A DNA stretch of 64,000 bases from Peristeroidobacter agariperforans (lineage in GTDB: Bacteria > Pseudomonadota > Gammaproteobacteria > Steroidobacterales > Steroidobacteraceae). The notes under the pieces are model-generated. The model was not told where the DNA came from and searched no databases. It saw only the letters and a program-made list of their open reading frames with translations. The position numbers were made by a program, and so were the translations under genes. Numbering within the stretch: the stretch's first letter is position 1; each line of letters begins with the position of its first letter. Below are positions 44,654-52,389 of the stretch, piece after piece. Location: positions 1,469,501 through 1,533,500 of the forward strand of contig NZ_RYFW01000002.1 in assembly GCF_004138335.1 (NCBI RefSeq), written 5' to 3'.

Positions 44654-44682
44654 GCGAGCCCTGCGGCATTCGCAGGGCTCGC
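44654..44682 (-). terminator. Perfect 12-base-arm hairpin between TonB receptor and MFS gene
   Basis: GCGAGCCCTGCG and CGCAGGGCTCGC flank a five-base loop just after the receptor stop. With no T tract it may be a partial terminator or processing site that lowers expression of the following operon. Confidence 0.55.
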
Positions 44683-44705
44683 GTATCTCACACGTGGTCG
44701 TTGCA

Positions 44706-47237
44706 TCAGAAACGGGTTGTTACTGTGAGGCCGATGGTTCGTGGCTGCAGCATCGCCACTCGCGACACCAGCGGATTGCCTTGCCAGGTGTACGCCGACA
44801 CCTGGCCTCGCTCATCCAAAAGATTTCGCACGTACAGCTGCACGTCGTAAGGAGCGAAACTCAGTCCGGCACGCAGATCGACGGCGGTGTAGGAGCCCAT
44901 GTCGTATTGCGGGAAGCCGCCATTCAGATCGAAGCTCGCCGTGCGGTCGCCGGTGTAGCGGACTGCGGCGCCTAAGGTTGGCTGCCAGCGAATGTCTGAG
45001 AAGTCATATTCGGCCGTCAGGCTGCCGCTGAAACGCGGAACCGTCGGCATGCGCTCGCCTTTGGCCGCCCCGAGTTGGCTGTTGTCCTCAGCCATGTACG
45101 CATCCGTATACGCCATGTTCGCTGCAAGCGTGAGCGAGCTGACGGGGCGAGCAGTTAATGCAAGTTCGCCACCGCGGACACGCATGCCCGCGGCATTGTC
45201 ATAGTAGCTGGCGCCTGTGCCGGCGTCGTACACCCGGATGATGATGTCTTTCCAGTCGATGTAGTACGCGGCCAGATCCATGGAGAAGCGGCGGTCGGCG
45301 GTCTCGTGCCGGAAGCCCAGCTCGTAGCTGCTCAGGGTGTCCGAGTCGAACGGCGCGACTGGCACCTGCTGGAGGGTAACCAGATCGAGATAACTGTTGT
45401 TCGGACCACCCGGGCGATACCCGGTTGCGTAGCGCGCGTAGAACATCGACTGGTCGTTGATGAGATAGCGCGCATTGGCCAGATAGGTCGTGGCATCGGT
45501 AGTGCCGGTCGTTTTGGGTTGCGAGGGTACTGCGATCTCTCCGACAAAGTTCGATGTGAACGACTGATGGACTTTCGAATAGCGAATGCCGCCAGACACA
45601 TCCAACTTGTCGGTCAGGTGCCAGGTGAGCGTTCCGAAGCCTGCGTACTCCTCGAATTGGATTTCAGTCAAACCGTCATTCAGGACATTCGGTGCGGGCT
45701 GTCCTGCCGCATCCTCCAGCACATAGCGGCCGTGGTTGTCCATGTTCTCATCGGTGTAGAAGCCACCCACGATCCAATCGAACCTCTCGCCGCCTGCGCT
45801 GGCCAGCCGGACCTCCTGGACGAACTTGTCCGTCTTGGTTTCGCCGACTGAGCCAATGGAGCTGTAGGAGTGGCCGAGAAGCGCCGTGAAAGGCTGGTAA
45901 AGCTGGGTAATGTCGATGACGTTCTCGGTGTGGTCCTGCTGATAGCTGGAAATCGAAGTGAGCGCCGCCCAATCGAAGTTGTAATTCAACGTCACGCTGG
46001 CCAGGCGGAAGCTCTGGTCGAACGGCTCAGCTGCCGGGCGCCGCTGCTTCATGTCGCTGTCCACCGGCGAACCCGCAAAGGAAAAGTCGGCCGAGCTCTC
46101 GCCGTCGCGGGAAATATTCTGCGCGAACACAGCGACGCGTACGCTGAACTGCTCCGTCGGCGTCAGCAATAGATCGGCGCGGCCACCGTAGATATCCGCC
46201 TGGTTCACGTCGTCCTTGCCGCGCGATAGGTTATCGATGTAACCGCCGTCGTGGTTATAGAAACCGCTCAAGCGAACGCCGGCTTTGCCTTCGGAGATCG
46301 GCAGGTTGGCGGCGCCTGCGACGCTGTGGCTCAGGCCGCCCTGTTCGGTGGAGGAAAGGCCGATTTGAGCTTGTCCCTCGAACTTGTCGCTCGACGGACG
46401 TTTGCTGACGTATTTCAGCAGGCCGCCGACGGCGCCGGCGCCGTACAACGTGCCTTGGGGACCGCGCAGCACTTCGATGCGATCGAGGTCGAACAAACCG
46501 GCGTCGAGCGCTTGTCGGGTCGTGTTGACCATCACGCCGCTGCCGCCATAGGGCACTTCATCGACATAGATAGCCACTGGCGCGCTGGACTCGTAACCGG
46601 TGGTTACACCGCGCAACACCACCTGAGTGTAGCCGGCGCCATTGGTGTTGTAGGCCAGTCCCGGAACCGAATCGGCGTAGTCGCGGAATTGGAGGGCGCC
46701 ACTACGCGTGAGCTCAGCAGTGGACAGTGCCGTCACCGACTGCGGCACTTCCATGAGCCGCTCTTCGCGCTTCTGTGCAGTCACGATGACCGTCTCTATC
46801 CGTCTATCCCCGTCCGGCGTGACGAGGTTACTGCTCAGGGCTTTTTTTTTGGGATCCTCGGCCTTCGCAGCAGAGGCCGGTGCGACGGTCTTCGGCTGCG
46901 TTGCCTTCGGCTCGTCAGCGCGAGCGGTCAGACTGAAGCCGCGCTCTCCCACCGCGTGAATCTCGAGGTCGGTGCCTTCGATCAGCTGTGCGAGCGCTAC
47001 TCGTGGCGTGAGCCTGCCTGCTACTCCCCTTGTCCTGATGTCGGCGACGTTGGTGCTGGCCATCACGACCTGGGCGCCGCTTTGCTCCGCGAATTCCAGT
47101 AGCGCCGTCTCCAGCGACTGCGGTGGAATTTTGAGCTCGACAGTTTCTTCCGCCTGCGCCGTGCAGGTTATGCACAAGGCAGCGGCGCAAGTGACAAGAG
47201 CATTTGTGACTTTCGAGGTTGGTTGCTCGTTTCTCAT
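44706..47237 (-). CDS. TonB-dependent receptor with N-terminal signalling (STN) domain
   Basis: This 843-residue outer-membrane transducer has a signal peptide at about 1-29 (ending TAQA). An STN domain spans about 30-105 (VELKIPPQSLETALLEFAEQ, later RGVAGRLTPRVALAQLIEGT), the part that contacts the periplasmic side of FecR. The plug is about 148-275 (ETVIVTAQKREERLMEVPQS, later IEVLRGPQGTLYGAGAVGGL), and the barrel ends in the aromatic TVTTRF. GAGG lies 8 bases before ATG 47237. A run of nine A (minus strand, 46842-46850) codes for KKK in the linker and could slip. The ECF sigma and FecR genes upstream and promoter element P2 make this a classical trans-envelope signalling receptor. Its ligand is not readable. 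Confidence 0.93.
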   Translation of the reverse strand: MRNEQPTSKVTNALVTCAAALCITCTAQAEETVELKIPPQSLETALLEFAEQSGAQVVMASTNVADIRTRGVAGRLTPRVALAQLIEGTDLEIHAVGERGFSLTARADEPKATQPKTVAPASAAKAEDPKKKALSSNLVTPDGDRRIETVIVTAQKREERLMEVPQSVTALSTAELTRSGALQFRDYADSVPGLAYNTNGAGYTQVVLRGVTTGYESSAPVAIYVDEVPYGGSGVMVNTTRQALDAGLFDLDRIEVLRGPQGTLYGAGAVGGLLKYVSKRPSSDKFEGQAQIGLSSTEQGGLSHSVAGAANLPISEGKAGVRLSGFYNHDGGYIDNLSRGKDDVNQADIYGGRADLLLTPTEQFSVRVAVFAQNISRDGESSADFSFAGSPVDSDMKQRRPAAEPFDQSFRLASVTLNYNFDWAALTSISSYQQDHTENVIDITQLYQPFTALLGHSYSSIGSVGETKTDKFVQEVRLASAGGERFDWIVGGFYTDENMDNHGRYVLEDAAGQPAPNVLNDGLTEIQFEEYAGFGTLTWHLTDKLDVSGGIRYSKVHQSFTSNFVGEIAVPSQPKTTGTTDATTYLANARYLINDQSMFYARYATGYRPGGPNNSYLDLVTLQQVPVAPFDSDTLSSYELGFRHETADRRFSMDLAAYYIDWKDIIIRVYDAGTGASYYDNAAGMRVRGGELALTARPVSSLTLAANMAYTDAYMAEDNSQLGAAKGERMPTVPRFSGSLTAEYDFSDIRWQPTLGAAVRYTGDRTASFDLNGGFPQYDMGSYTAVDLRAGLSFAPYDVQLYVRNLLDERGQVSAYTWQGNPLVSRVAMLQPRTIGLTVTTRF

Positions 47238-47284
47238 GTGTCGTACCTCGTCTATTCGTTCGGGTTGTCCCGCTTGTTGTGTGA

Positions 47285-47322
47285 CCTAAGACGGAGCTAC
47301 GTCACCAGGGCGCAAAAAAAAA
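47285..47322 (-). promoter_or_regulatory. ECF-type promoter element P2 (upstream of the TonB receptor)
   Basis: Minus strand: nine T, then GCGC, exactly 15 bases, then CCGTCTTAGG. This is the same layout as P1 and P3. The CCGTCT part is about 50 bases before the receptor ATG. Confidence 0.72.
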
Positions 47323-47409
47323 TTAGGGGCTGAGGTCGGATCAATAGGCGGTCTTACTTAGTATTCGCCTTGAGTAGAGCGGCTGGATGAGTCGTTCAGG
47401 TCGCGGCAT

Positions 47410-47622
47410 TCATTCGACGCGACCGATCACCGGGGGCAGCGCGATTTGTATCATTAGCCACAATGCTTCACAGCGCGCGTACGCCCTGCGGTGTTCAGTG
47501 CTGCGCTCGATCCAGCGAGAGAACGCGCGCAGTGTCGCGGCGTCCTCTTGATCCGATCGTAGGCGCACCATCCAGAGGACGGCAGCTCGGAACGGCTCAT
47601 CCATATCGCTTGAAAGCGGCAT
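47410..47622 (-). CDS. Mini-FecR: stand-alone DUF4880 protein
   Basis: This 70-residue protein consists only of the cytoplasmic N-terminal domain of FecR-type regulators: FRAAVLWMVRLRSDQEDAAT, then LRAFSRWIERSTEHRRAYAR and CEALW. There is no membrane segment and no periplasmic domain, so it is soluble. ATG 47622 has AGGTGG 5 bases upstream, so I reject the GTG at 47631. Promoter element P3 lies about 85 bases upstream, which places it in the same regulon as the receptor. A paralogue sits at 50902-51105, with matching DAxTLRxF and HRRxYARCEALW blocks. In FecR this domain binds the sigma factor, so a soluble sigma modulator is a reasonable inference. It could also be a degraded fecR, but two conserved copies argue against that. 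Confidence 0.75.
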   Translation of the reverse strand: MPLSSDMDEPFRAAVLWMVRLRSDQEDAATLRAFSRWIERSTEHRRAYARCEALWLMIQIALPPVIGRVE

Positions 47623-47706
47623 CCGGTCCACCTGCTCGCAGAGTTAGTCGAATGGCCGATGATTGCAGATGCCTAGCGGGTATCTGTTGAGATCGATACT
47701 GCCTGC

Positions 47707-47741
47707 TTAGACGGAGCAGGGCGCGCGAGCCGCAAAGAAAT
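47707..47741 (-). promoter_or_regulatory. ECF-type promoter element P3 (upstream of the mini-FecR)
   Basis: Minus strand: TTTCTTTGCGG, exactly 15 bases, then CCGTCTAAG. It lies between the fecR stop and the mini-FecR start. It is the third copy of the element, with one T-run substitution. Confidence 0.68.
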
Positions 47742-47764
47742 GTCAGCGGCTTGCGCGAGCCGGG

Positions 47765-48829
47765 CTAGCCGGCGTCGGTGGGAGGCTCCATGGGAGCATC
47801 GCGTCGCTTCAGGAGAATGGCGCGCTTGTTGATGTGTTGTACTTCGATGGGAAATGCATGCGACAGCAGCGCGAGCCAGTCGTCCACGTTCTCTGGAACG
47901 ACGGTGCCCGTGTAGAGCAGCGCGCCGAGGGAAGGATCGGCGATCGAGATCTGCAGGTCTGCGTAGCGTTCGATATCGGATACGACGTAGGCGAGCGGCT
48001 CCCGGAGAAACTTCAGATGACCATTGCGCCAGGATGTGGCCACGCGCGCATCGACCGATTCAACAGGCTGTAGGGACCGATCGTACGCCACGCCTTCCCC
48101 TGCGTGAACGAGCAGAGGCGCAGCGGCTTGCGGTTTGACGCTATCGTCTTTCGCGGGCGCTGCTGTGTTGTAGTCGGAGTTCTGTACCTTCACAGTTCCC
48201 TCGACAACCGCAACCGATACGCGCCCCAAGGCGGTGTGGACGTTGAATGCGGTTCCGACGGCAGTGATCGTTCCCGCGCCTGCGTGAACGACGAATGGCC
48301 TTGCAGTGTCGTGCGCCACCTGGAAATAGGCTTCGCCCGAGTCGATGAATACGTTGCGAGCGGCAGTACCGAAGTCCACGACGACACGAGTGCTGGCGCC
48401 GACATCGATGCGTGAGCCGTCCGGCAGGACATAGGTCCGGTCCTCGGCTTTGCGCGTTTGGACGAGTGCCGAGGAGGGCAGGTCGCGGGATGTCCCCATG
48501 TCGGCAGTGAATAAAAGGGCGCCCACGGCGCCGAACAGAAACGTCGCAGCCAATGCGACCCAGCGCCAGCGTTTGCTGTGGTTTCGCTCGGCCGTCGCTT
48601 GATTGACTGACGAAGCGAGGTGCGGCTCGGTTTGCCCGATCGTTTGCCACAAGTCTTCGAACTCGGCGAACGCCTGGCGATGTGCCTCGCTCTTCAGCAG
48701 CCAGCGCTGCCAGTCGCCGACTTCATCGGTGTCGGGCTCCTGCGTATTGAGCCGAACGAACCATTCAGCGGCCTCGCGACGTAGCGGGTCGTCGTCCATC
48801 CCTTCTCGAGTGTGCTTCGGAAACTGCAT
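47765..48829 (-). CDS. FecR-family anti-sigma/sigma regulator
   Basis: This 354-residue inner-membrane signal relay has a cytoplasmic DUF4880 domain at about 15-60 (LRREAAEWFVRLN, then WQRWLLKSEAHRQAFAEFED). One membrane helix follows at about 90-110 (WVALAATFLFGAVGALLF). The periplasmic FecR domain is at about 125-225 (YVLPDGSRIDVGASTRVVVD, later GEAYFQVAHDTARPFVVHAG), and a C-terminal domain is at about 270-340 (FLREPLAYVVSDIERYADLQ). It receives the signal from the STN domain of the TonB receptor and controls the sigma factor encoded just upstream. The sigma stop and the possible starts overlap. I prefer ATG 48829, 10 bases after AAGGAG, over GTG 48838 and ATG 48835. Confidence 0.92.
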   Translation of the reverse strand: MQFPKHTREGMDDDPLRREAAEWFVRLNTQEPDTDEVGDWQRWLLKSEAHRQAFAEFEDLWQTIGQTEPHLASSVNQATAERNHSKRWRWVALAATFLFGAVGALLFTADMGTSRDLPSSALVQTRKAEDRTYVLPDGSRIDVGASTRVVVDFGTAARNVFIDSGEAYFQVAHDTARPFVVHAGAGTITAVGTAFNVHTALGRVSVAVVEGTVKVQNSDYNTAAPAKDDSVKPQAAAPLLVHAGEGVAYDRSLQPVESVDARVATSWRNGHLKFLREPLAYVVSDIERYADLQISIADPSLGALLYTGTVVPENVDDWLALLSHAFPIEVQHINKRAILLKRRDAPMEPPTDAG

Positions 48830-48834
48830 CGCCA

Positions 48835-49440
48835 TCACTCCTTGGCTCGCGAGGGTTTTGGACGTGCGCCGCGTTCCAGCCGGGCACGAATGTTGATGAG
48901 TGATTCGACGATGTAGTGCTGCACGGTGCGCTCCGAGATCCCCATTCGTTTGGCGATCTCGGCGGTGCTCAGGGGTTCGAAACGACTGAGCAGCAGCGCC
49001 TCGCGATACTGAGGTGGCAACTCCTGGATATAGGCGGCCGTCAGCCGCAGCTCTTCGGCATCGCAGACGTACTGCTCGGTCGACAAGGTCGCGGCCAGGT
49101 CGCCCAAAAATTGGTTTTCCGAGCGGCGCAGTTCGGCACTTCTCGATCTGAGTCGGTCGATCGCGATGTTGGCAGCGGTCTTGAAAAGAAATGCCCGCAG
49201 GAAACTGACCGTCCCAGGCGAATGCAGCTGCAGCATGCGTGCGTACGCCTCCTGCGCCACGTCGGCTGCCTCCTCGCTCGAGCGAAGTCGGTTCATGAGG
49301 AACTTGATCAGGGCACGGTTGTGCTCGCGAAACAGCCTGCCGATGAGCTCGGCGCGATCGGCCGAGTCTTGATCGGTACAGCCTTCCGAACGTGCAGATT
49401 TATCTATCAAGGACTTGTCTCGCTCGGCGGAGCTCTGCAC
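48835..49440 (-). CDS. ECF RNA polymerase sigma factor, FecI-like
   Basis: This 201-residue protein has region 2 (LIGRLFREHNRALIKFLMNR, SSEEAADVAQEAYARMLQLH, then FLRAFLFKTAANIAIDRLRS) and region 4 (LPPQYREALLLSRFEPLSTA, then EIAKRMGISERTVQHYI). No other domain is present. It overlaps the fecR gene that follows, the standard FecI-FecR arrangement. The three P-type elements upstream of the TonB receptor, mini-FecR and amidohydrolase are its likely targets. I did not find that element upstream of this gene itself, so it may be expressed from another promoter. Confidence 0.92.
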   Translation of the reverse strand: MQSSAERDKSLIDKSARSEGCTDQDSADRAELIGRLFREHNRALIKFLMNRLRSSEEAADVAQEAYARMLQLHSPGTVSFLRAFLFKTAANIAIDRLRSRSAELRRSENQFLGDLAATLSTEQYVCDAEELRLTAAYIQELPPQYREALLLSRFEPLSTAEIAKRMGISERTVQHYIVESLINIRARLERGARPKPSRAKE

Positions 49441-49829
49441 GAATCTCGCGATCTATCGAGTAACCGATTCGCGGCAGACAGTGCAGGGCTGGCGGTAAAA
49501 CCAGCTGATCGGTGCTTGGGTTCCTACCGGGTGCCGTGAGTGCGTCAGCCTCGTGCACCTGTGGCGGCCAGTAGTGCGCACCTTCCAAATTCGTCTCCCG
49601 TGCTACGGCAGGTTCAACCCTGCTCACACTTTGTCGGAGAGTGTACACGCGTCCACCAGTAACTTTGCACCGCCAAAGGCGTAATCTCGCTGCTTCGCAC
49701 AACCTGACCAGCTTAAGTAACATGGTCCTCGGTTCGACACTGCACGTCCGCGGGGTGGCGGGTTGATGTTTGTAGTGGATCAGGTCATCACTATATGCGT
49801 GAAGCGGGTTTATAAAATAGGGAGAGAAG
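49441..49829. other. Divergent intergenic region between sigma factor and dipeptidase
   Basis: About 390 bases separate the minus-strand sigma gene from the plus-strand M19 gene. It should hold both promoters, but I see neither the P-type element nor a clear -35/-10 pair. No gene is supported. Confidence 0.4.
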
Positions 49830-50870
49830 ATGTCTTTGGCAGTCGGGACGCGAGCGCGGAGTCTCTTGGGCCGTACCGTGGTGTGGGACAACCACGCGTG
49901 CATGCCGTTGCGGCCCGCCGATGAATCGTTCCTCCCGCAGCTTGCCCGGCATCGCGCCGCCGGCGTGACGCTGGTGGTGCTCAACGTTTGCTACGACGGC
50001 TCTCCGCCCGAAACAGCCTTCGCGATGCTCGCCTCGATGCGCAGCTGGATCGCCAGGCACTCGGAGCACTACGTCCTTGCACGAACAGTCGAGGATATCG
50101 AAGCCGCCAAGCAGGAAGGCAGGCTCGCGGTGGCCTTCGATATCGAAGGTGGGCAGGCTGTCGAGGCTCACCCCGGCCTGGTGGAAATCTTCTACGGATT
50201 GGGAGTCCGGTGGATGCTGCTCGCGTACAACAAGAACAATCGGCTCGGCGGGGGGTGCCAGGACGAGGATTGCGGCCTCACCGAGTACGGGCGCCGGATC
50301 ATCGATGAGATGGAGCGTGTAGGGATGGTGCTGTGCTGCTCACACACCGGTTATCGCACGGCGAAGGAGGCCATCGAGTATTCCAGCAATCCGGTCATCT
50401 TCTCGCACTCGAATGCCCGGGCGCTCAAGGATCATGAGCGCAACATTCCCGACGATCTGATGCAGGCCTGTGCCCGCACAGGAGGGGTCGTGAACCTGAA
50501 CGGCATCGGCATTTTTCTGGGCGACAACGACAACACGACACAGACGCTGATCGGCCACATCGATCATGTGGTCCAGCTCATCGGCCCTGAGCACGTCGGT
50601 CTGGGGCTCGATTACGTTTTCGATGGCGCGGAGCTCGATGATTACGTTCGGGCACGCCCGGATCTCTTTCCGCCCGAGAAGGGCTATCGCACCGGTCTTG
50701 CCATGGTCGAGCCCGAGCGATTCCCGGCGATTGCCGAGGGCTTGCTCAAGCGAGGATACTCGGACGGCCAGGTGCAGGGAGTTTTGGGGCACAACAACCT
50801 GCGAGTAGCTCGGCAGGTATGGGGCAAGGCCAGCCCGCGATTCACTTCAGAGGCGCTTAGGGAAGCGTAA
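49830..50870 (+). CDS. M19 membrane-dipeptidase-family protein
   Basis: This 346-residue renal-dipeptidase-fold protein has no signal peptide, so it is cytosolic. The bridging Glu motif is kept (AFDIEGGQAV), as are LCCSHTGYRTAKEAIE, IFSHSNARALKDHERNIPDD, PEHVGLGLDYV and the C-terminal VLGHNNLRVARQVWG. The N-terminal pair reads WDNHACMP: the His of HxD is present, but the Asp is Cys 24. It is more conserved in its active site than the paralogue at 42018-43061. AGGGAGAGAAG precedes ATG 49830. It faces away from the sigma gene. Hydrolysis of dipeptides, perhaps with D-residues, is the family expectation. Confidence 0.88.
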   Translation: MSLAVGTRARSLLGRTVVWDNHACMPLRPADESFLPQLARHRAAGVTLVVLNVCYDGSPPETAFAMLASMRSWIARHSEHYVLARTVEDIEAAKQEGRLAVAFDIEGGQAVEAHPGLVEIFYGLGVRWMLLAYNKNNRLGGGCQDEDCGLTEYGRRIIDEMERVGMVLCCSHTGYRTAKEAIEYSSNPVIFSHSNARALKDHERNIPDDLMQACARTGGVVNLNGIGIFLGDNDNTTQTLIGHIDHVVQLIGPEHVGLGLDYVFDGAELDDYVRARPDLFPPEKGYRTGLAMVEPERFPAIAEGLLKRGYSDGQVQGVLGHNNLRVARQVWGKASPRFTSEALREA

Positions 50871-50901
50871 GTGTTCGCCGCGCCGAAACTGTTGATGGTG
50901 G

Positions 50902-51105
50902 TCAGGTCGCCTGGCGCACGATTTCCCAGAGAGCTTCGCAGCGCGCGTACGACCGGCGATGATCGGGGGATTCTTCCAGCCAGTTCGCAAAGCCGCGTAA
51001 GGTCGTCGCGTCTACGTCTGGCTGCTGAAGCTGCAGCATCCACCTCGCAGCCGAACGGAAGTCCTCGTCCGCATCGTCGCAAGGCAGCGTTGCCTTTGGG
51101 TACAT
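50902..51105 (-). CDS. Second mini-FecR: stand-alone DUF4880 protein
   Basis: This 67-residue soluble protein reads FRSAARWMLQLQQPDVDATT, then LRGFANWLEESPDHRRSYAR, then CEALWEIVRQAT and a stop. It is plainly a paralogue of the mini-FecR at 47410-47622 and lacks any membrane or periplasmic part. ATG 51105 has AAGG about 9 bases upstream. The frame extends to 51183 but without family likeness. It converges with the dipeptidase gene, stops 32 bases beyond it, and lies between the two ECF systems, so it could act on either sigma factor. Function is inferred from the domain only. Confidence 0.72.
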   Translation of the reverse strand: MYPKATLPCDDADEDFRSAARWMLQLQQPDVDATTLRGFANWLEESPDHRRSYARCEALWEIVRQAT

Positions 51106-51324
51106 GGGATACACCCTTCCAGTTCCGTCTGATCGACTTGATTGTCTGCCAGAAGCTCTGCAATCCATTCGCAGTGGCGGCACCGATGCTACAGTGGGTC
51201 GATAGGTACATCGATGAATATATTCAGGCTACGTGTCAGGGACATGGCAAACGGGCTCGACTTTATGGCCTCCTTGCTCGGCCTTAGTATTGAATCCTGT
51301 CGCACGATTAGTAGGAGAGCTTCG

Positions 51325-51714
51325 ATGCGCTATCCAATTGCGATCGCACTGCTGATCACCTCCGCATTCACTCCGCTGCTCCTGGCGCAGCAGGACCACT
51401 CCCCGCAGCGTTTCGTGATCGAAGTAACCAGCCTCGTGCCTGGCGCCGAACGAACGGTGCGCGGTGCTATCGGGTATGACGGTCAACTGGAACTGATCGA
51501 ATTGAGTACGCCGTTCAAGAAGGAATTGAAGGCCGTAAGCATCACGGCGATGTTCGCGGTGGTGGAGCCCGCTGGCAATGTTCAGGTCGTCGTCCACGGC
51601 AACAGGCAGGGAACGGCAGAGCTGACGAAGCATGGTGGGGCGAGCGGCCGCGCCATCAAGATTGTCGAAGATCCTCGGGATCCGCACGTGACGGCAAGCT
51701 TTGGCGGTTTCTGA
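51325..51714 (+). CDS. Small exported protein of unknown function
   Basis: This 129-residue protein has a clear signal peptide (MRYPIAIALLITSAFTPLLL-AQQ). ATG 51325 is preceded by AGGAG at 8 bases; the longer frame from 51142 is rejected because it would bury the signal peptide. The mature part (FVIEVTSLVPGAERTVRGAI, then FKKELKAVSITAMFAVVEPA) suggests a small beta-rich periplasmic domain that ends in SFGGF. No Cys pair or lipobox is seen. I do not recognise the family. It stands upstream of the second ECF sigma gene with 135 bases between. Confidence 0.75.
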   Translation: MRYPIAIALLITSAFTPLLLAQQDHSPQRFVIEVTSLVPGAERTVRGAIGYDGQLELIELSTPFKKELKAVSITAMFAVVEPAGNVQVVVHGNRQGTAELTKHGGASGRAIKIVEDPRDPHVTASFGGF

Positions 51715-51849
51715 GCTGGCGTCGCGTCCGACTGTTTCTACGAAGTGCGTTCGACACTTGAGGGACCGAAATCCCCCATGTGAGTTGCAATAGTTGCCAC
51801 CGGAGCCCAGGGCAGGGTACGGTCGAACGGACGGACAGACAGCGCGGCA

Positions 51850-52389
51850 ATGACGCCAACCTCAGACTCCCCCACCGAGACTTTCATCAAGCTCTTCGCC
51901 GAGAGTCGTCACGCACTGCTTCAATACATCCGGCGCTTCGTGCGCTCGAGTGAAACGGCGAAAGAGATCGTTCAGGAAGCATTCCTTCGTACCTACCGGG
52001 AGCGTGAGTCGATCATTACGCTCCGGGCCTTTCTTTTTTCCACGGCGCGCAATCTGGCGGCCAACGAGATTCGTCATCGACGCACGGTGGAGCGCGACCT
52101 GGCGGAGAGCTCCGATGAGTCGCGGGTCGACGCGGAGTACGAGTCCCTGGAGTCCGGGCTGCTGCGCGATGAGCGGAACCGGCTCCTGGAGCAGGCCATC
52201 GATCGGTTACCTCCGCAATGTCGTGCGGCGTTCACGCTGCGAGTATTTCATGAGTGCTCGTATCGAGAGGTCGCGGACCGCCTGGGAATTTCGGTGAAGA
52301 CCGTTGAAAAGCATATCTCGCACGGTATGCGCGAAACGAATCGCTATCTGAAAATCCAATACAGGGCCACGAGGCGGCGCCATGGGTGA
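51850..52389 (+). CDS. ECF sigma factor, second FecI-like system
   Basis: This 179-residue protein has region 2 (FIKLFAESRHALLQYIRRFV, ETAKEIVQEAFLRTY, LRAFLFSTARNLAANEIRHR) and region 4 (LPPQCRAAFTLRVFHECSYR, then EVADRLGISVKTVEKHI). The start at 51850 fits the family length. It overlaps the next gene (fecR) by 8 bases, showing translational coupling. Its likely target is the TonB receptor at 53522, whose leader has a CGTC-type element unlike P1-P3, so the two sigma factors probably have separate regulons. Confidence 0.92.
   Translation: MTPTSDSPTETFIKLFAESRHALLQYIRRFVRSSETAKEIVQEAFLRTYRERESIITLRAFLFSTARNLAANEIRHRRTVERDLAESSDESRVDAEYESLESGLLRDERNRLLEQAIDRLPPQCRAAFTLRVFHECSYREVADRLGISVKTVEKHISHGMRETNRYLKIQYRATRRRHG

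Noticed and set aside
47410-47622. Treating the mini-FecR as a simple fecR pseudogene
   Set aside because: It has its own ribosome site, a matching promoter element and a conserved paralogue at 50902-51105; no downstream FecR debris follows it.
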